Notes: generated by a model from the sequence alone, not told the origin. A stretch of 64,000 nt of DNA from Nakaseomyces glabratus (GCF_010111755.1 NC_088952.1:372001-436000), one strand, 5' to 3'. Shown: positions 20,780-31,010, counted from the stretch's first letter. Numbers and translations: made by a program.

Positions 20780-21710
20780 TGCGCCCTTAGAACCTATGCT
20801 TATACTATTATTTTAAAGATAACTGTCAAGTTATATACTACTCATCAAACTTTTGAAGTTTTTCAGTTTGTTATTTGTTGTTGTGGTGGGATCATTTGTC
20901 CTACATGCAATTTTTTTTGTCCGTTACGCAGTAAGACTACAGTGTTTCTGCCTCATTAATTTAATTAGAAGGGCCCTTCTAGTCTTATTCGTCTTCCAAC
21001 GACGCCTCCTCCCCCCACTTGCACTGACTATTCTGAGTGTGATTTAATCTGTATGCTGTCTATTCACCGAACCTGACTTTTTCATTGGCTATTGTCCTTG
21101 CCATTGCCTGCATCACGGACCTGTCTGAGTGATTTCCTCTTCTTCTATGTCCTTTGTTTACTCTTTGTATTCCCATTGCCCGGAAAAACTGTTTCTACGG
21201 CAATTGTATTGAATGAGCAAAGGTGGGGTAGTACAAGTGAAGTACTGATTTTCACTTTTTACCTCTCGTGTGACAATCGTCACACAAGTCTTATTTTTCC
21301 GTTTTTCCGAATTTTCCTTAATTTTCTCACACAGTCTCTTCTAAGTGCAGAAAGTGGTTTTTGGTGCGGGGTGCGGATGATTGTCTGGGTGATATTTCCT
21401 GATGTGTGTTTTTTTCTTCTTGATTTCCATTTTGTACTGTGTGTTCTTACTGGAAGGACCGTTGTCGTACCTCTTCAGGTGGAGTATCCCTTTTGTCTAC
21501 ATTCTACTGTATATGGAAAATATGTCCCAATTTGAATCTCGAGGACAAATGTATAGGCTCATGGCGAGCATCTCAATATATTTGATTAGATAAAATACGA
21601 ATGCAATAATATAAAAAGGTATGAGGTGTGATATGCTTTTGGCGAGGCAGCTAGAAAAACATCAAGGAATTCTTTATAAAGAATATGCAAACATGTATAA
21701 GGTGGTGGAA
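20780..21710. other. Intergenic between the two SNG1-family genes
   Basis: A 930-base pyrimidine-rich promoter region (T/C-rich on the + strand). A 147-codon plus-strand frame at 21092-21535 is made almost wholly of Phe/Leu/Ser/Val from T-rich DNA and resembles no protein I know; I treat it as chance. No RNA gene or repeat is evident. Confidence 0.55.
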
Positions 21711-23342
21711 TTAGCCGGACTTCTCCATGGCAGCTTTACGTGCTCTCTTATGCAGTGTCTTCAGCACGAACTTACTCACGAAGGGCATCGATATAGTGTT
21801 GAGGCCCACCCAGGCACACAGGATACCGTAGTTTCTGCCTAGCTGGTGTTTCGATATGTCAAAGAAGATGACTCTGTTGATGCCGACAATACAGTGCAGT
21901 GGCATTGCATAACCGTATCTGTAAAAGACATTTGCGTAACCAATGGCAAAGAACGCTGGTGCCAGGTTCAGTATGACAAAACTTAAAATCCAGAACCCAA
22001 TGTATGATGGACTAATCAGGATGATTAACATGATGACATTCTCATTCAGACCACCAACGGCCAACATATACAGGTAAGTACTCATCCAGTACACAACAAA
22101 CCCTGCCCGTCCAAAAGCTTTTGTGAAGTCAACTTGGTACATGGCTGAAACAGTACACCAGAAGATTGACACAAAAAACAAAACAGACCATAACACAATC
22201 AGACGGTAGATCCATAGATTTGAGAACTTAATCATCCTCGACATCTCACCATGCAGAGGACCGAACACCAAGAACTGGAAAACAGTCAACAGCAAACAAT
22301 AAACAGCACCAATCTGTGTAGACAACAAGGTAACTCTATCAGTCACTGGCCTATAGTCGTTGTAGTTAAACTTCATCCTACCTGCAGCAGCAACCCGAGC
22401 AGGATTAAAATTATCTCCATTGGTTATATTCCCTAACAGTTGGGGCAAGTACTGATAAGTATAAACTTTCTGGAAGACACCCTCAATACCTTGGAAAACT
22501 GGCAGCAATACTGAAGGAAGGTTTGTGATATCACGTCCGGATTCGTAGACTACTTCGAAAAGTGATGTAGAATTGAACTGCACATCAGAATCTGCACTTA
22601 TTAGTGATCTAACGAGAGTGTCAGTGACATTACCCTGAACATTCAATGCCAACCAAAATTCTTCTTTATAAACCAAATCTATGACTTTCTGATTCATTGC
22701 TTCAATACCTTCAACATTATATTTAATCTGGAAAGAGGTTGCGTTGTATATCTCCCAAGATAGAGGCACTTCGGCAATGATATCATAAAGTGGGCTAGAG
22801 ACCGAAGGAAATTGTACAGTGTCATTAAAACGGTACACCTGATCTTCCTGTATCACTGCTAGCACCTTAGCACGCCTAACATAGTGAGGTGTCCTATAAA
22901 GAACACCCCACATCAGCACTAAGATAGTGAAACAGAAACACATCAGCAGGAATACAGCAAGGAGCCATCTATAAGCAACCCTCTTACGTTGATCCTTGAA
23001 GTTGGGTGAAAAGAATCTAGTCTTGGTCTTGGTTAAAGTGTTAGTTGGTTCTGGGTTATTGTTCTGTGTAGGTTTACCCTTTTCATCCCCTTCAGGACCT
23101 GGAGCATATGCCTGAGGGTCTTTCGCCTCCTCTGAATAATCTTCATTGCTCGTTCTGATACTTTCTTCATCCTCTAGCGGTATTGAAGGAGCACCACCAT
23201 AATGCTCATCATTAAGTTCTTCTCTATCAGCGTAGTTCAACTCAGGAAGAGCACCATCATATATACCGTCATTCAACGTAGAATGAACCTGTGAAAGACC
23301 AGCCCGAACACTCCCCCTCCTATCCCGGTTAGCGTTAGACAT
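21711..23342 (-). CDS. SNG1: Sng1-family membrane protein, copy 2
   Basis: A 543-residue paralogue of the preceding gene; its length is close to S. cerevisiae Sng1 (547). The cytoplasmic N-terminus (1-128) is acidic but lacks the long Ser/Asp tract of copy 1. Membrane helix 1 (about 131-152, FLLMCFCFTILVLMWGVLY) precedes a large loop with N-glycosylation sequons (NDT, NAT, NVT, NST, NIT), then five helices at about 350-520, including RAGFVVYWMSTYLYMLAVGG and YGYAMPLHCIVGINRVIFFD. In S. cerevisiae the family members are SNG1 (YGR197C) and YJR015W on sister duplicated regions; here two copies lie next to each other on the same strand, as YGR197C does. I give the symbol to this copy by length only; which one is the true SNG1 is unresolved. 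Confidence 0.85.
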   Translation of the reverse strand: MSNANRDRRGSVRAGLSQVHSTLNDGIYDGALPELNYADREELNDEHYGGAPSIPLEDEESIRTSNEDYSEEAKDPQAYAPGPEGDEKGKPTQNNNPEPTNTLTKTKTRFFSPNFKDQRKRVAYRWLLAVFLLMCFCFTILVLMWGVLYRTPHYVRRAKVLAVIQEDQVYRFNDTVQFPSVSSPLYDIIAEVPLSWEIYNATSFQIKYNVEGIEAMNQKVIDLVYKEEFWLALNVQGNVTDTLVRSLISADSDVQFNSTSLFEVVYESGRDITNLPSVLLPVFQGIEGVFQKVYTYQYLPQLLGNITNGDNFNPARVAAAGRMKFNYNDYRPVTDRVTLLSTQIGAVYCLLLTVFQFLVFGPLHGEMSRMIKFSNLWIYRLIVLWSVLFFVSIFWCTVSAMYQVDFTKAFGRAGFVVYWMSTYLYMLAVGGLNENVIMLIILISPSYIGFWILSFVILNLAPAFFAIGYANVFYRYGYAMPLHCIVGINRVIFFDISKHQLGRNYGILCAWVGLNTISMPFVSKFVLKTLHKRARKAAMEKSG

Positions 23343-24440
23343 GGCCAGTGGTAAGCTATATTACTCAATTTCTGTTTAATACAAGCAAGCTTGTTTATCA
23401 ACACTATTTCTTTGTTTATCTAACAATCCTTTAACAAAATGAGGACTAATATAATAGAACAATAAATAGAAACTCACCTAATGAATTATAGTGAAGTTAG
23501 AATACATCAAATGTATATATATAATATGTATACATATGATTTAATAGAAAATTTTTCAATTTCTATTTTATTGCTATAGAGAATATGATAAGCAATGGGG
23601 TCTAAGAATGCAAGCCCCTCCTCTTGCATAACATTAACCAAACTATAAACAACAGATGCTGCAGGGAAGACTCAACAATGAGCACAGAAATAAGAAAAAC
23701 GAATCCCAATCTTACTCAAAATGGCATAAACTCAAGAGTACGGATCCATAATAACGATATAATCCATTACAATTTCTACATCATCTTCTAAAGGACTTTT
23801 GTTTTAGTGATAATATTGTTTATTTTTATCAAGCAACACAGCTAACTAAAAGAAGAGTTAAATGTTGCTCTGAGAGATGAGTTCGCTTTTCTTCTGAGAA
23901 ATCTTCTCCATTTCAGCAAATTGGTACACTGATGTAAATCATCCCATAAATGAATAATAGACCTTATTCTTTTCCAGCATAAGTAGGCAGGTTGCTCTGA
24001 TCCATGAAGCATATTGGAGCACATGGATTGACAATTTAAAAAAAACAAACTGTGGAACAATTATAAAAAATGTTATGATAAATAATATCCATTCCTATGG
24101 ACTGTTTAACTCTATTTGATTAAAAGTAGATAAAATAAAATTTGACCACTATCTCAGAACATTTAGCAATGAGAAAATGAGTCAACATGTAAGAGAAAAA
24201 TTGCTCTGTTTATAACTCTGATGTGATGAAGTAAAAAAAAATATTATGTGTGATTTCCGTTCACACTATAAATAAATAATCGAAGTAAATGACTCTGAAT
24301 AAAACATAAGAAAAAAAATAAATCCGCCTTTCATAATAAATATAGGAGATTTGAACAATCTTAGAATTAAATCACGGGAAAACCTGTTTCCGACTGCAGA
24401 ATGTATCTATTTTTTTGAGGATTGTCAGTCCAATTGAAAC
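23343..24440. other. Intergenic between SNG1 copy 2 and ILV3
   Basis: About 1.1 kb, very AT-rich, between the promoter of SNG1 copy 2 and the 3' end of ILV3. I find no frame with protein-like composition, no tRNA and no clear transcription-factor site. Confidence 0.5.
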
Positions 24441-26225
24441 TTAAGCGTCTGTAACACAACCTTGGGAGGCATTAGAGACTAACTTAGCATATTTGGATAG
24501 AGTACCCCTGTTGTAACGTGGGGCTGGAGGTTTCCATTCGGCCTTACGTTGAGACATCTCAGATTCAGAGATTAGGAGGTCAATCTTGTTGTTGTCTGCA
24601 TCAATCACAATTTCATCACCATCTCTGACCAAACCAATTGGACCACCTTCGGCAGCTTCTGGAACAATGTGACCAATCAAGAAACCATGAGAACCACCAG
24701 AGAATCTACCATCAGTTAGCAAGGCAACATCTTTACCTAGACCATAACCCATTAGTGCACTAGATGGCTTCAACATTTCTGGCATACCTGGACCACCCTT
24801 TGGACCTTCATATCTGATAATAACAACTGTCTTTTCACCTTTCTTGATTTCACCATTCTCCAATGCAGAGATGAAAGCGTCTTCTTCTTCGAAAACACGA
24901 GCCTTACCTTTGAAGTAAGTACCTTCCTTACCAGTAATCTTACCAACAGAACCACCTGGAGCAAGAGAACCGTATAGAATTTGTAGATGGCCACTTGGCT
25001 TAATTGGGTTTGACAATGGTCTAATAATGTCTTGAGTTTCACTTAGACCCTTGGCTTTCTTGGCACGCTCAGCCAAAGTTTCACCAGTAACAGTTAAGGC
25101 GTCACCGTATAAGAAACCGTTGTCATACAAGAACTTGATGACACTTTGAGTACCACCGACCTTAATCAAATCGGCCATGACATACTTACCAGATGGCTTG
25201 AAGTCACCTAGCAATGGTGTCTTGTCACTGATCCTTTGGAAATCATCTGGGGTGATCTTGACACCAGCAGAGTGTGCAATAGCTACCAAGTGAAGAACTG
25301 CGTTAGTGGAACCACCAGTAGCAATGACGTAAGTGATAGCGTTTTCAAAGGATTCCTTGGTGAAGATTTGACGTGGGGTAATACCAAGTTCCATAGTGTT
25401 CTTGATAGCAGCACCAATGTTGTCACATTCAGCAATCTTTTCAGCAGAAACAGCTGGGAAAGCAGAAGAGTTTGGCATAGTGATACCTAAAACTTCGGCA
25501 GCAGAGGCCATGGTGTTGGCGGTGTACATACCACCACAAGAGCCAGGACCTGGACAAGAGTGTTGTACAACATCACTTCTCTCTTCTTCATTGAATTGCT
25601 TCGAGATGTATTGACCGTAGGATTGGAAAGCAGAGACAACATCAATGTTCTCTGGAATGTTCTTGGAGCCACAAGTTGGGTGACCTGGCATAATGGTACC
25701 ACCATAAACCATAATAGATGGTCTGTTGTGTCTACCCATAGCCATCATAACACCAGGCATATTCTTGTCACAGGATGGAATAGCAATATTGGCATCGTAG
25801 TGTTGTGCCATCATGATAGTCTCGAAAGAGTCTGCGATAATTTCTCTACTTTGTAAAGAATATCTCATACCTTTAGTACCCATCGAGATACCGTCAGAGA
25901 CACCAATTGTGTTAAATTGCATACCTTTCATACCGGCTTTCTCGATGGATTGGGAACATCTGTGGTTCAAATCCAATAGATGCATGTTACATGGGTTACC
26001 AGACCACCAACAAGAACCAACACCAACTTGCGCTTTGCTGAAATCATCCTTGTTGAAACCAGTGGCATACAACATAGCCTGAGAGGCACCTTGGTCCTTA
26101 GGCTCAGTGATGATATATGAGTATTTATTCAGTTTCTTTGCAACATTTCTTGTGCTGGAGAACTTCCTAGCAAAAGTTAGTCTGGAGGACATGATCTTAA
26201 TGCGTTTGGGCTCCTTTAAACTCAA
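24441..26225 (-). CDS. ILV3: Dihydroxy-acid dehydratase, mitochondrial
   Basis: A 594-residue enzyme (585 in S. cerevisiae) that dehydrates dihydroxy-isovalerate and dihydroxy-methylvalerate, the third step of isoleucine-valine synthesis in the mitochondrial matrix. The iron-sulfur cluster cysteines are visible in [22 protein letters not shown] and [17 protein letters not shown]; the C-terminal swivelling domain contains [18 protein letters not shown]. The N-terminus is a presequence rich in Arg/Ser/Thr ([19 protein letters not shown]). Two starts are possible, 26225 and an in-frame ATG at 26192; the second gives a length and presequence closer to S. cerevisiae. A Gcn4 site lies upstream. Position agrees with YJR016C. 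Confidence 0.97.
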   Translation of the reverse strand: MSLKEPKRIKIMSSRLTFARKFSSTRNVAKKLNKYSYIITEPKDQGASQAMLYATGFNKDDFSKAQVGVGSCWWSGNPCNMHLLDLNHRCSQSIEKAGMKGMQFNTIGVSDGISMGTKGMRYSLQSREIIADSFETIMMAQHYDANIAIPSCDKNMPGVMMAMGRHNRPSIMVYGGTIMPGHPTCGSKNIPENIDVVSAFQSYGQYISKQFNEEERSDVVQHSCPGPGSCGGMYTANTMASAAEVLGITMPNSSAFPAVSAEKIAECDNIGAAIKNTMELGITPRQIFTKESFENAITYVIATGGSTNAVLHLVAIAHSAGVKITPDDFQRISDKTPLLGDFKPSGKYVMADLIKVGGTQSVIKFLYDNGFLYGDALTVTGETLAERAKKAKGLSETQDIIRPLSNPIKPSGHLQILYGSLAPGGSVGKITGKEGTYFKGKARVFEEEDAFISALENGEIKKGEKTVVIIRYEGPKGGPGMPEMLKPSSALMGYGLGKDVALLTDGRFSGGSHGFLIGHIVPEAAEGGPIGLVRDGDEIVIDADNNKIDLLISESEMSQRKAEWKPPAPRYNRGTLSKYAKLVSNASQGCVTDA

Positions 26226-26277
26226 TAATCTACAGAATAAAAAGTATCAAAAAGGAAAGTTTAAGAGTAATCAGCTT

Positions 26278-26285
26278 CTTATATA
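26278..26285 (-). promoter_or_regulatory. TATA box of ILV3
   Basis: TATATAAG on the minus strand, 53 bases upstream of the ATG at 26225 and 86 upstream of the ATG at 26192. The distance slightly favours the downstream start. Confidence 0.5.
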
Positions 26286-26336
26286 GCAATCAAGATCAAG
26301 CTGCTGCAATTTTTCACATTTGTCAGACTCTTCTGC

Positions 26337-26343
26337 TGAGTCA
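26337..26343. promoter_or_regulatory. Gcn4 site upstream of ILV3
   Basis: TGAGTCA is a full Gcn4/AP-1 consensus, about 50 bases upstream of the TATA box and 112-145 bases upstream of the two candidate ILV3 starts. Gcn4 induces branched-chain amino-acid genes in S. cerevisiae. Confidence 0.65.
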
Positions 26344-26832
26344 CACAGCTTTTTTTTCACCAATTTTTTTTCAAAAAACTTAGTGGACAATGCCGGTTCA
26401 GGGCCTTCTTGAATCAATCTCATCGCTGGGAGACAATGTCCCTCTTGCAGCTACACGGCTGGTATTTTCCTGTCAGTTAGACGGTCTCAGACAGTGTATG
26501 TATATTTTTATGAAATGCTATTAATGGTATTTATCTTGCGTTACTAATTTTCTATACAATAAAAAAAGTGCAATGTATGATGTGTGTCTGTACATGGTTT
26601 TCGCCTGACTCTTGAAAAGGAAATCTAAGAAACTTACTGGCAATGGTTGATTGTACAACCGAGTTTGCATGCAAGCTCTAATAGCTAGTATGCCTTACGT
26701 TAACACATGCATTGAGATTTTATATTGCTAGGGATACAACAAAAAAAAAAAAATAGAGAGAGAACGGAATAAATGATTAGACGTTTAAAAATAAGAGCAA
26801 TTGTAAACTTGCTATCAATTAGTCTCTTAAGT

Positions 26833-28041
26833 TCAATGGCTGTCTTCTTCATCCGCTTCTTCTTCATCATCTTCATCATTTATATCTTCTGATTCAGCGT
26901 CCTCCTCCGATTCTTGTTTGGTTACCTTAGCACCTGTGTATTTGCTAGCGAACTCGGTTGCTGGGGATGGTTCTCTGATCAATAGCATCTTCTTTCTCTT
27001 TGGCTCAGGCAAATCATCACTCTGCTCTTCTTCATCTGAGGTTGCCGAAAGGGATCCCAATGCAATACTTCTTGGAATGTGCTTGTCTCCCAGCAGCTTT
27101 GAGTATAGCTTCCTTCCCAACGTCTTTCTCAATAGGATCTCCCTGACTTCGAAATACAGATCTCTTGACGCATTATTCAAGTTACCTTGGTTCTTCTTGA
27201 AGTACGATCTAAAATCACTGATGTGTTTCTTAAACTCCAGCTCATTTTTCTTCAACCATGACACGTTCAGTTCCTGTCTTGTAGCACCACGAGCAAAATT
27301 TCTCATCAAGTACTTGTCATAGTCTCTAATAATCTTGGTAATAATATCACTTGTAGATATACCGTCTGTACGCTGGGTAGTTAAAAACTTACCAAGCTCT
27401 TTGATTGGTTTATAGATATCGTCACTATCGCTACTAACATATGGAATGTCATCGTGAGCTACATAGTCGATCTTATGTTCGGCAAGGAACTCTGGTGTTA
27501 CACACCATGGTGCATTTGGAACAACTTCGTCCACCCATTTACAATGCATTAGTGTCTCACAACGTTGCTTGTCAGTTAGGACAGTAAGACCCTTCAATTT
27601 GTGAGTAACCTCATCACTTGGAATACCACACACCAATTCAACATTAGGGAACGCCTTCTTACATTGTTCCAACTGTTTCATGTGTCCCAAATGGAACAGA
27701 TCAAAGATACCATCCGCATATATACGAATAGGTCTATCCTTAGGAGGTATGTTAAGCCTAAAACCTTTAGGTCTGTATTTTCTTAGCTCTTCAGGAAGCT
27801 CAGCATCCAGCAATGCCTCCTTTTTCTCGAACTCCTGTTGTTCTTTACTAATTGGACGATGACGCTTAGCAGAAGGAGTAGCTATTTCCCTGTTCTCCTT
27901 CCCAGGGGTCTCTTCATGATCAGCACTGTCAGTAGTACTATCCTCATCGTCCTCTCTCTTACGCTTAGCTTTGAACAATTTTGTAAAGGAAGAGTTTGAG
28001 AGCCTTTTCTTCAAAGATGTAGTTCTAGATAGTTTGGCCAT
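26833..28041 (-). CDS. PCT1: CTP:phosphocholine cytidylyltransferase
   Basis: A 402-residue enzyme (424 in S. cerevisiae) that makes CDP-choline from CTP and phosphocholine, the rate-limiting step of the Kennedy pathway of phosphatidylcholine synthesis. The N-terminal 100 residues are basic, with a candidate nuclear localisation stretch (FKAKRKRED). The catalytic core begins IRIYADGIFDLFHLGH, with the nucleotide-binding HLGH at about 117-120, and ends with RTDGISTSDI at about 225-234. After it comes a basic amphipathic region (250-310) suited to lipid sensing, then an acidic tail. In S. cerevisiae the gene is YGR202C, on the sister duplicate track, and it shares the same strand here between ILV3 and ESS1. 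Confidence 0.96.
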   Translation of the reverse strand: MAKLSRTTSLKKRLSNSSFTKLFKAKRKREDDEDSTTDSADHEETPGKENREIATPSAKRHRPISKEQQEFEKKEALLDAELPEELRKYRPKGFRLNIPPKDRPIRIYADGIFDLFHLGHMKQLEQCKKAFPNVELVCGIPSDEVTHKLKGLTVLTDKQRCETLMHCKWVDEVVPNAPWCVTPEFLAEHKIDYVAHDDIPYVSSDSDDIYKPIKELGKFLTTQRTDGISTSDIITKIIRDYDKYLMRNFARGATRQELNVSWLKKNELEFKKHISDFRSYFKKNQGNLNNASRDLYFEVREILLRKTLGRKLYSKLLGDKHIPRSIALGSLSATSDEEEQSDDLPEPKRKKMLLIREPSPATEFASKYTGAKVTKQESEEDAESEDINDEDDEEEADEEDSH

Positions 28042-28600
28042 TGTATTTTTAAAAGCTGATCTACTCTATAATCCTAGTATTTCCTTACTATTAACGCACA
28101 ACTACCAATCAATTTAAATTTTTTGGCCAGTGCCTCTTTTTAAAGTTATTATGTTCGCTCTACAGGTCTGATCCTAACTCTGATCTAAGTTTAAGGATAA
28201 GGTTTTCTCTATATTGGCTTCCGGTTCAACAAGGGAAACTGTGAGGTCCAATCACACAATCAAATATATCTTTATGCAGCACACAATTGCTTCTTTCGAG
28301 TTATATTTACTTCTCTCTGCTCGATCGTTAAGCCCACAAATTGGCAGCTTCACCGAATTTAGTTGACAATGACAATAATAGCTACGAGACTGGGATGAAT
28401 TATATAGTTTCTTCTACATAAGAGCATTGCTTTTGACAATCTTAGATAACACCACACTACACATTAAGTGCAATTAATACAATACTTCTTTTTGCTCCAG
28501 TTTGCATCGAATTTTGAGCTATTTGACACAAAATATTTGTAAAAATACAACAAAGAGGTATCAGAGCATGGTTCCTGCCAAATGGGAATTTCAGTATTGC
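28042..28600. other. Intergenic between ESS1 and PCT1
   Basis: The PCT1 promoter and ESS1 3' flank. AT-rich; I see no Ino2/Ino4 site, TATA box of note or gene. Confidence 0.45.
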
Positions 28601-29122
28601 TTAACCAACACGCTTGATAAGATGGACACCACTGTCACTCTCCACAATATCACTTACTTCGTCAATCTTTAGTGCAAAAGCGGCCTTCTCAAAGCTAGGC
28701 TGCATTTCACCCCTGCCGAAGTAACCCAGATCACCACCACGCTTGAAAGATGAACAATCTGATCTCTCCTTGGCAATTGCCTCAAAACTGTGTTTCTTCT
28801 TCTGTTCTTGATCTTCCTCTAACCTGGCTTGGATCTCTTTCAACTCCTTTATAGCTTCCTCTTTGGTAATCGTTATCTTTTCTTGGCGGTGCGATGCTGG
28901 TCTCCTCGAATCCTTGTGCTTGATCAAGATATGCAGACAACGTACACGCAATGGGTGATCCTTCAGATAGCTTATAAATTGCTCATGATCAGTGCCCTCG
29001 GGCTCTTCCCACTGTGACTTCTTAGTTTCGGGATCGAAGAAGTACTCACGTTTCTTAGACTTACTGTATCTAACAGTCCATGGAGCTGGTAGCCCAGTAC
29101 TAACCTCTTGTGTTTCAGACAT
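28601..29122 (-). CDS. ESS1: Peptidyl-prolyl isomerase Ess1 (Pin1 type)
   Basis: A 173-residue parvulin (170 in S. cerevisiae) that isomerises phospho-Ser/Thr-Pro bonds, chiefly in the C-terminal repeat domain of RNA polymerase II. The WW domain spans about residues 11-41 with its two tryptophans W15 and W38. The PPIase domain spans 56-173, with the phosphate-loop and active-site residues H64 (RCLHILIKHK), C123 (SDCSSFKRGGDLG) and the GVHLIKRVG end. The domains are joined by a structured linker, as in fungal Ess1 rather than the flexible linker of human Pin1. Position agrees with YJR017C. Confidence 0.96.
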   Translation of the reverse strand: MSETQEVSTGLPAPWTVRYSKSKKREYFFDPETKKSQWEEPEGTDHEQFISYLKDHPLRVRCLHILIKHKDSRRPASHRQEKITITKEEAIKELKEIQARLEEDQEQKKKHSFEAIAKERSDCSSFKRGGDLGYFGRGEMQPSFEKAAFALKIDEVSDIVESDSGVHLIKRVG

Positions 29123-29412
29123 CTATGATTGCTGTAGATTGCTTCCTAAGTGTCCTGATATACAATTGCTGACCTTATGGCTTCCTTTATCAGCCTCTAC
29201 TATATGGCTCTGTCTCTCTTAAACTGCTAGAAATTGGGAATTTTGTTCGTCTTAGAGACTCCGAAAACACATAATGGAGAACCTTTGAATGATCTCTGTC
29301 ATAGTTGGAGCTATGATGTGAACCAGTTTGGCGTCTTGAATATTATTTTATAAGTATAAAAGTACATAGAGACTATCTTAGAGTATCCTGCAAAAGTAGC
29401 GAGCCATCAAGT

Positions 29413-30453
29413 TTATAACTTGGCCCTCAAAATTGGCTCTGAATCATAGACTACAAAACCTTCTTGCGATACACTGGCTACTATTTCCCCTGTGGTGTCA
29501 TAATAGTCACCTTGGACAAGGTGCTTGTCGAAATTTGACCTTGGGTTAGTTATCTCTGTGTATAACCACTCGTTTACGCTTGGCAATTGGTGGAAGTGGA
29601 TTACATGGTCCAATGAGACACTAAATTTGTGACAATATAGTGGAAGTTTATGGAAGTAAGGAATGGTGAGAAGGATATAGGAGTCTGACAGGTAGGCAAA
29701 TGCAACATAGTTGTAACGTGGATCGTTTGCTGGTGTAACCTTATCTGGTATCTTTCCATGGCCATGGAAATGGTGCTTCGAAGCATGCTGACTTTGAGCA
29801 TCGCCGTCATCTTGTGAGAGCACTGGGTGACGGATCTTAACCACGTAGTCTAGATGGTCTGTGACCTTGGTAGAGTGGAAGAAATCTTTTGGGAACTTGT
29901 ATTCCATAGGACCCTCGTCGAAGGACTCAATGTATTTGTTTAAAATGCTCACATTATTGAACTTCTCAGGTGCGATATTTTGAAACTTCACAAGATTACC
30001 CACAACTTCGTCCTTGAACAACTTACCAGCGTCAACAAGGTCCTCAATCTCTGGCTTGTTGCTCTCTTTCAAACGCTTAAGGTGGTGTAGCGAATCATGC
30101 TCTTGTGACTTCTTGACCGAAAACAGGATCATACTAGCAAACACGAGCTTTTCATGCTGATATGCTCTCACTTGTTTATGAATGAAGTTCTTACCGTTTC
30201 TGAGATCTTTCACTTCATATGTAATCATCGACCTCGGATCTCCACCATTGATGAAATAGCAATGCAGCGAGGTGGGATGGAAATTCACAGGCACTGTGTG
30301 CAAGGACGCAAGCAAAGACTGCGCCACTAACGTACCACCAAATGTACCACGGGCGCCAACTGGCGCACTGGGCAAGTATCTAGTAACAAACCTCGTCGAC
30401 GTCACAGGCACCAGTTCTAGGATCTTCTCCAGACTATACTTCGCAAACGACAT
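29413..30453 (-). CDS. TES1: Peroxisomal acyl-CoA thioesterase
   Basis: A 346-residue protein (349 in S. cerevisiae) of the TesB/ACOT8 double hot-dog family. It hydrolyses acyl-CoA in peroxisomes and supports fatty-acid oxidation. The first hot-dog fold includes RGTFGGTLVAQSLLAS and HCYFINGGDPRSMITYEV (about 34-81); the second includes YVAFAYLSDSYILL and the SLDHVIHFHQLPSVNEWL segment (about 280-297), followed by the EGFVVY strand. The C-terminus AKL is a strong PTS1 peroxisomal signal. A TATA box lies 82-90 bases upstream, and a near-consensus oleate response element lies at 30564-30583. Position agrees with YJR019C, the last member of this block before the tRNA-Thr breakpoint. Confidence 0.94.
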   Translation of the reverse strand: MSFAKYSLEKILELVPVTSTRFVTRYLPSAPVGARGTFGGTLVAQSLLASLHTVPVNFHPTSLHCYFINGGDPRSMITYEVKDLRNGKNFIHKQVRAYQHEKLVFASMILFSVKKSQEHDSLHHLKRLKESNKPEIEDLVDAGKLFKDEVVGNLVKFQNIAPEKFNNVSILNKYIESFDEGPMEYKFPKDFFHSTKVTDHLDYVVKIRHPVLSQDDGDAQSQHASKHHFHGHGKIPDKVTPANDPRYNYVAFAYLSDSYILLTIPYFHKLPLYCHKFSVSLDHVIHFHQLPSVNEWLYTEITNPRSNFDKHLVQGDYYDTTGEIVASVSQEGFVVYDSEPILRAKL

Positions 30454-30534
30454 CTCTTGTAATTCTCTTTATCTTGCTGGTATGATCACGTTAGTCTTTT
30501 GCTCTCGCCTCACACTCAACAACACTTCCTGGCA

Positions 30535-30543
30535 CTTTATATA
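30535..30543 (-). promoter_or_regulatory. TATA box of TES1
   Basis: TATATAAAG on the minus strand, 82-90 bases upstream of the TES1 ATG at 30453. Confidence 0.6.
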
Positions 30544-30563
30544 GTTTATCCTCGAGGTCCAGA

Positions 30564-30583
30564 CGGAGCCATCGCAATTCCCG
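30564..30583. promoter_or_regulatory. Candidate oleate response element of TES1
   Basis: Inverted CGG and CCG half-sites separated by 14 bases. On the minus strand it reads CGG GAA T T G N8 CCG, one base off the Oaf1/Pip2 consensus CGG-N3-T-N-A-N8-12-CCG. It lies about 111 bases upstream of TES1 and 20 bases beyond the TATA box, a sensible place for the activator. Confidence 0.35.
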
Positions 30584-30917
30584 AACCACCGCAAAGTAAA
30601 CTCCACACACTTTTGAGTCGCAGGGGGACTCTCTTTTGACTAAACCTCCAACCCTTCGAGGTGAGATGACATCGAAGGATCGGGTTTAATCACTACTGCA
30701 TATTTCTCAGTTCTCTCGTTAGATTATTGCATTCCCCTCACGCACTACTCCGCATATCCCTTATACCAGCCGGCTATTAACCTCGTTATGACCACCTATA
30801 ACTCGATTTGCTAGCTACAGTTCAGCGTATTATCCTATCATCCTGGGAATACCAATTGTGTTAGGTTTAGCTCAGGGATAGTGCGAGCCCGCCACACAGT
30901 ATTCAACATATCGAGTT

Positions 30918-30989
30918 GCCTCCTTAGCTTAGTGGTAGAGCGTTGCACTTGTAATGCAAAGGTCGCTAGTTCAATTCTGGCAGGTGGCA
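30918..30989 (+). tRNA. tRNA-Thr (UGU)
   Basis: A 72-nt intronless tRNA. Acceptor GCCTCCT pairs with GGTGGCA (one wobble); the D arm is AGCTTAGTGGTAGAGC; anticodon stem TTGCA/TGCAA encloses the loop CTTGTAA with anticodon TGT, reading ACA threonine. The T arm contains GTTCAATTC. It matches the S. cerevisiae tRNA-Thr(UGU) sequence closely. It marks the switch from YJR-type to YPR-type gene order. Confidence 0.97.
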
Positions 30990-31001
30990 ATTTCTCTCAA
31001 C

Positions 31002-31010
31002 TTTTTTTTT
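31002..31010 (+). terminator. RNA polymerase III terminator of tRNA-Thr
   Basis: A run of nine T beginning 13 bases after the tRNA 3' end. Confidence 0.8.

Larger units (their letters stand above)
26226..26832. other. Intergenic PCT1 3' side and ILV3 promoter
   Basis: The left 150 bases hold the ILV3 promoter (TATA box 26278-26285, Gcn4 site 26337-26343). The remainder is AT-rich with a poly-A tract near 26740 and the 3' flank of PCT1. No gene is supported. Confidence 0.5.
30454..30917. other. TES1 promoter and tRNA-Thr 5' flank
   Basis: Holds the TES1 TATA box (30535-30543, minus strand) and an ORE-like pair of CGG/CCG half-sites at 30564-30583. The rest up to the tRNA gene is unremarkable. 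This is where homology to the YJR block ends. Confidence 0.5.

Noticed and set aside
21092..21535. 147-codon plus-strand frame between the SNG1-family genes
   Set aside because: It is T-rich DNA giving Phe/Leu/Ser/Val runs, starts at an arbitrary ATG in a promoter region and matches no family I know.
29240..29280. Possible centromere CDEIII near a CCGAAAA word
   Set aside because: No TGTTT-type left half, no AT-rich CDEII of proper length and no CDEI at the right place. Other CCGAA words (4909, 17510, 21317) also fail.
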